From Lutjanus erythropterus (taxonomy: Eukaryota; Chordata; Actinopteri; Lutjaniformes; Lutjanidae), in contig CM034608.1 in NCBI GenBank assembly GCA_020091685.1, forward strand, positions 7,998,522 through 8,062,521: 64,000 nt of DNA. The letters run 5' to 3'. A program made the position numbers and the translations under genes. Below are positions 63,450 to 64,000 of this stretch, piece after piece. The number at the start of each line of letters is the position of its first letter. Position 1 is the first letter of the stretch. The notes below the pieces were generated by a model. That model worked only from the letters and a program-made list of their open reading frames with translations, made no database searches and had not been told where the DNA came from.

Positions 63450-64000
63450 CGTGGTGTGGACCACCAAACAGAACAGTGCAGCCCGGTCGCTTTGCTCTCC
63501 GGTGGCGGGTCGGCTCGACCAGCTTCTGGACAGCGGCACGGCTCAGCCAGTTAGATGCGCGACTGCAGACACGATCCAGGTGGGCGGTGTGAGCGCAGGG
63601 AGGGGAGGCCAAAAAAGGAAGGAGAAGAGTGAAAAAGGAGGTGGATTTATGTGCAATGCGGAGGAATGTGCATGATCATTATTAGGGGCAGGCTGTCAAC
63701 CGCATTGTCCACCTTTTTCCCTGCAGAATTGCTCTCTATGAAAAAAAAACAAAACCTCAAACCATGCTCCCACCCTCCAGGCGGCTTCTTCTCCGGTCTG
63801 TGATCGCTCCCTCCAGCCCCTTCCTCTCGCTCTCTATGCGGGCTGATCACACACCGATGCCTCGCTGGTCACTCCGGGCTGAGCGGCTGCTGTCCTTGGT
63901 GCTGACAGCTGTGCATGCGCGCCGCGGCGGTAGCTGCTGCGCGCTCCCGTCGTATCGGCTCCCCACTCTGGGTTTTGCGCGTTGGCGTGCTGCTGCTGCT
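63450..64000 (-). promoter_or_regulatory. grin1: grin1 5' UTR and GC-rich promoter region
   Basis: GC and CpG content rise sharply above the intronic background from exon 1 to the right window edge. There is no obvious TATA box, which fits the TATA-less promoter of mammalian GRIN1. The region holds the RE1 site and a GCT repeat at the very edge. The transcription start cannot be placed from sequence alone. Confidence 0.7.
63886..63906 (-). promoter_or_regulatory. RE1/NRSE (REST-binding) silencer element
   Basis: The minus strand reads G then TCAGCACCAAGGACAGCAGC. Against the textbook 21-bp RE1 (TTCAGCACC-N-CGGACAGCGCC type) both half-sites, TCAGCACC and GGACAGC, are intact with correct spacing. 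Only edge and spacer bases differ. Mammalian GRIN1 is a known REST target through an RE1 near its start, so position and orientation fit. It should restrict expression to neurons. Confidence 0.88.

Overview
The window is vertebrate nuclear DNA, almost certainly from a teleost fish. It is AT-rich, with small GT-AG-bounded exons in long introns. It is full of fish-type repeats: a Tc1/mariner copy, hAT-like and fold-back MITEs, and LINE tails. No bacterial-style operon, CRISPR array or tRNA/rRNA gene was seen.

Its main content is one complete gene on the minus strand: grin1, the obligatory GluN1 (NR1) subunit of the NMDA-type glutamate receptor. I placed 21 coding exons from the start codon at 63449 to the stop at 11308. 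Every junction is GT-AG and every phase closes. The form with C1 but without N1 is 917 codons, and adding N1 gives 938. The order is signal peptide and amino-terminal domain (exons 1-9, including the 21-residue N1 cassette at 44472-44534), ligand-binding S1 (exons 9-12), M1 (13), the pore loop with the Asn site (14), M3 with SYTANLAAF (15), ligand-binding S2 (16-18), M4 and C0 (19), C1 (20) and C2' ending in the PDZ ligand STVV (21). A near-consensus RE1/NRSE silencer lies about 440 bp upstream of the ATG. A single AATAAA near 9385 probably ends a 3' UTR of about 1.9 kb.

Right to left: promoter and 5' UTR (63450-64000); a long repeat-rich 5' half with introns of 7.2 and 8.9 kb; a compact core (41-23 kb) coding the rest of the amino-terminal domain, the ligand clamp and the pore; long introns around the C1 exon (6.7 and 5.4 kb); the 3' UTR; and an intergenic gap of about 7.4 kb. 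At 1862-1978 is a possible first exon of a second minus-strand gene whose remainder would lie outside the window. Its 39 codons begin with a hydrophobic signal or anchor segment.

The most interesting points are the RE1 site, the C-terminal exon layout (C2' only, with no C2 coding sequence), two unconfirmed candidate extra C-terminal cassettes at 11575-11640 and 16449-16487, a perfect 21-bp hairpin inside a GGTTCT/AGAACC array, a minisatellite of about 40 bp units beside exon 3, and several nested or paired fold-back element families. I saw no wholly new gene system.
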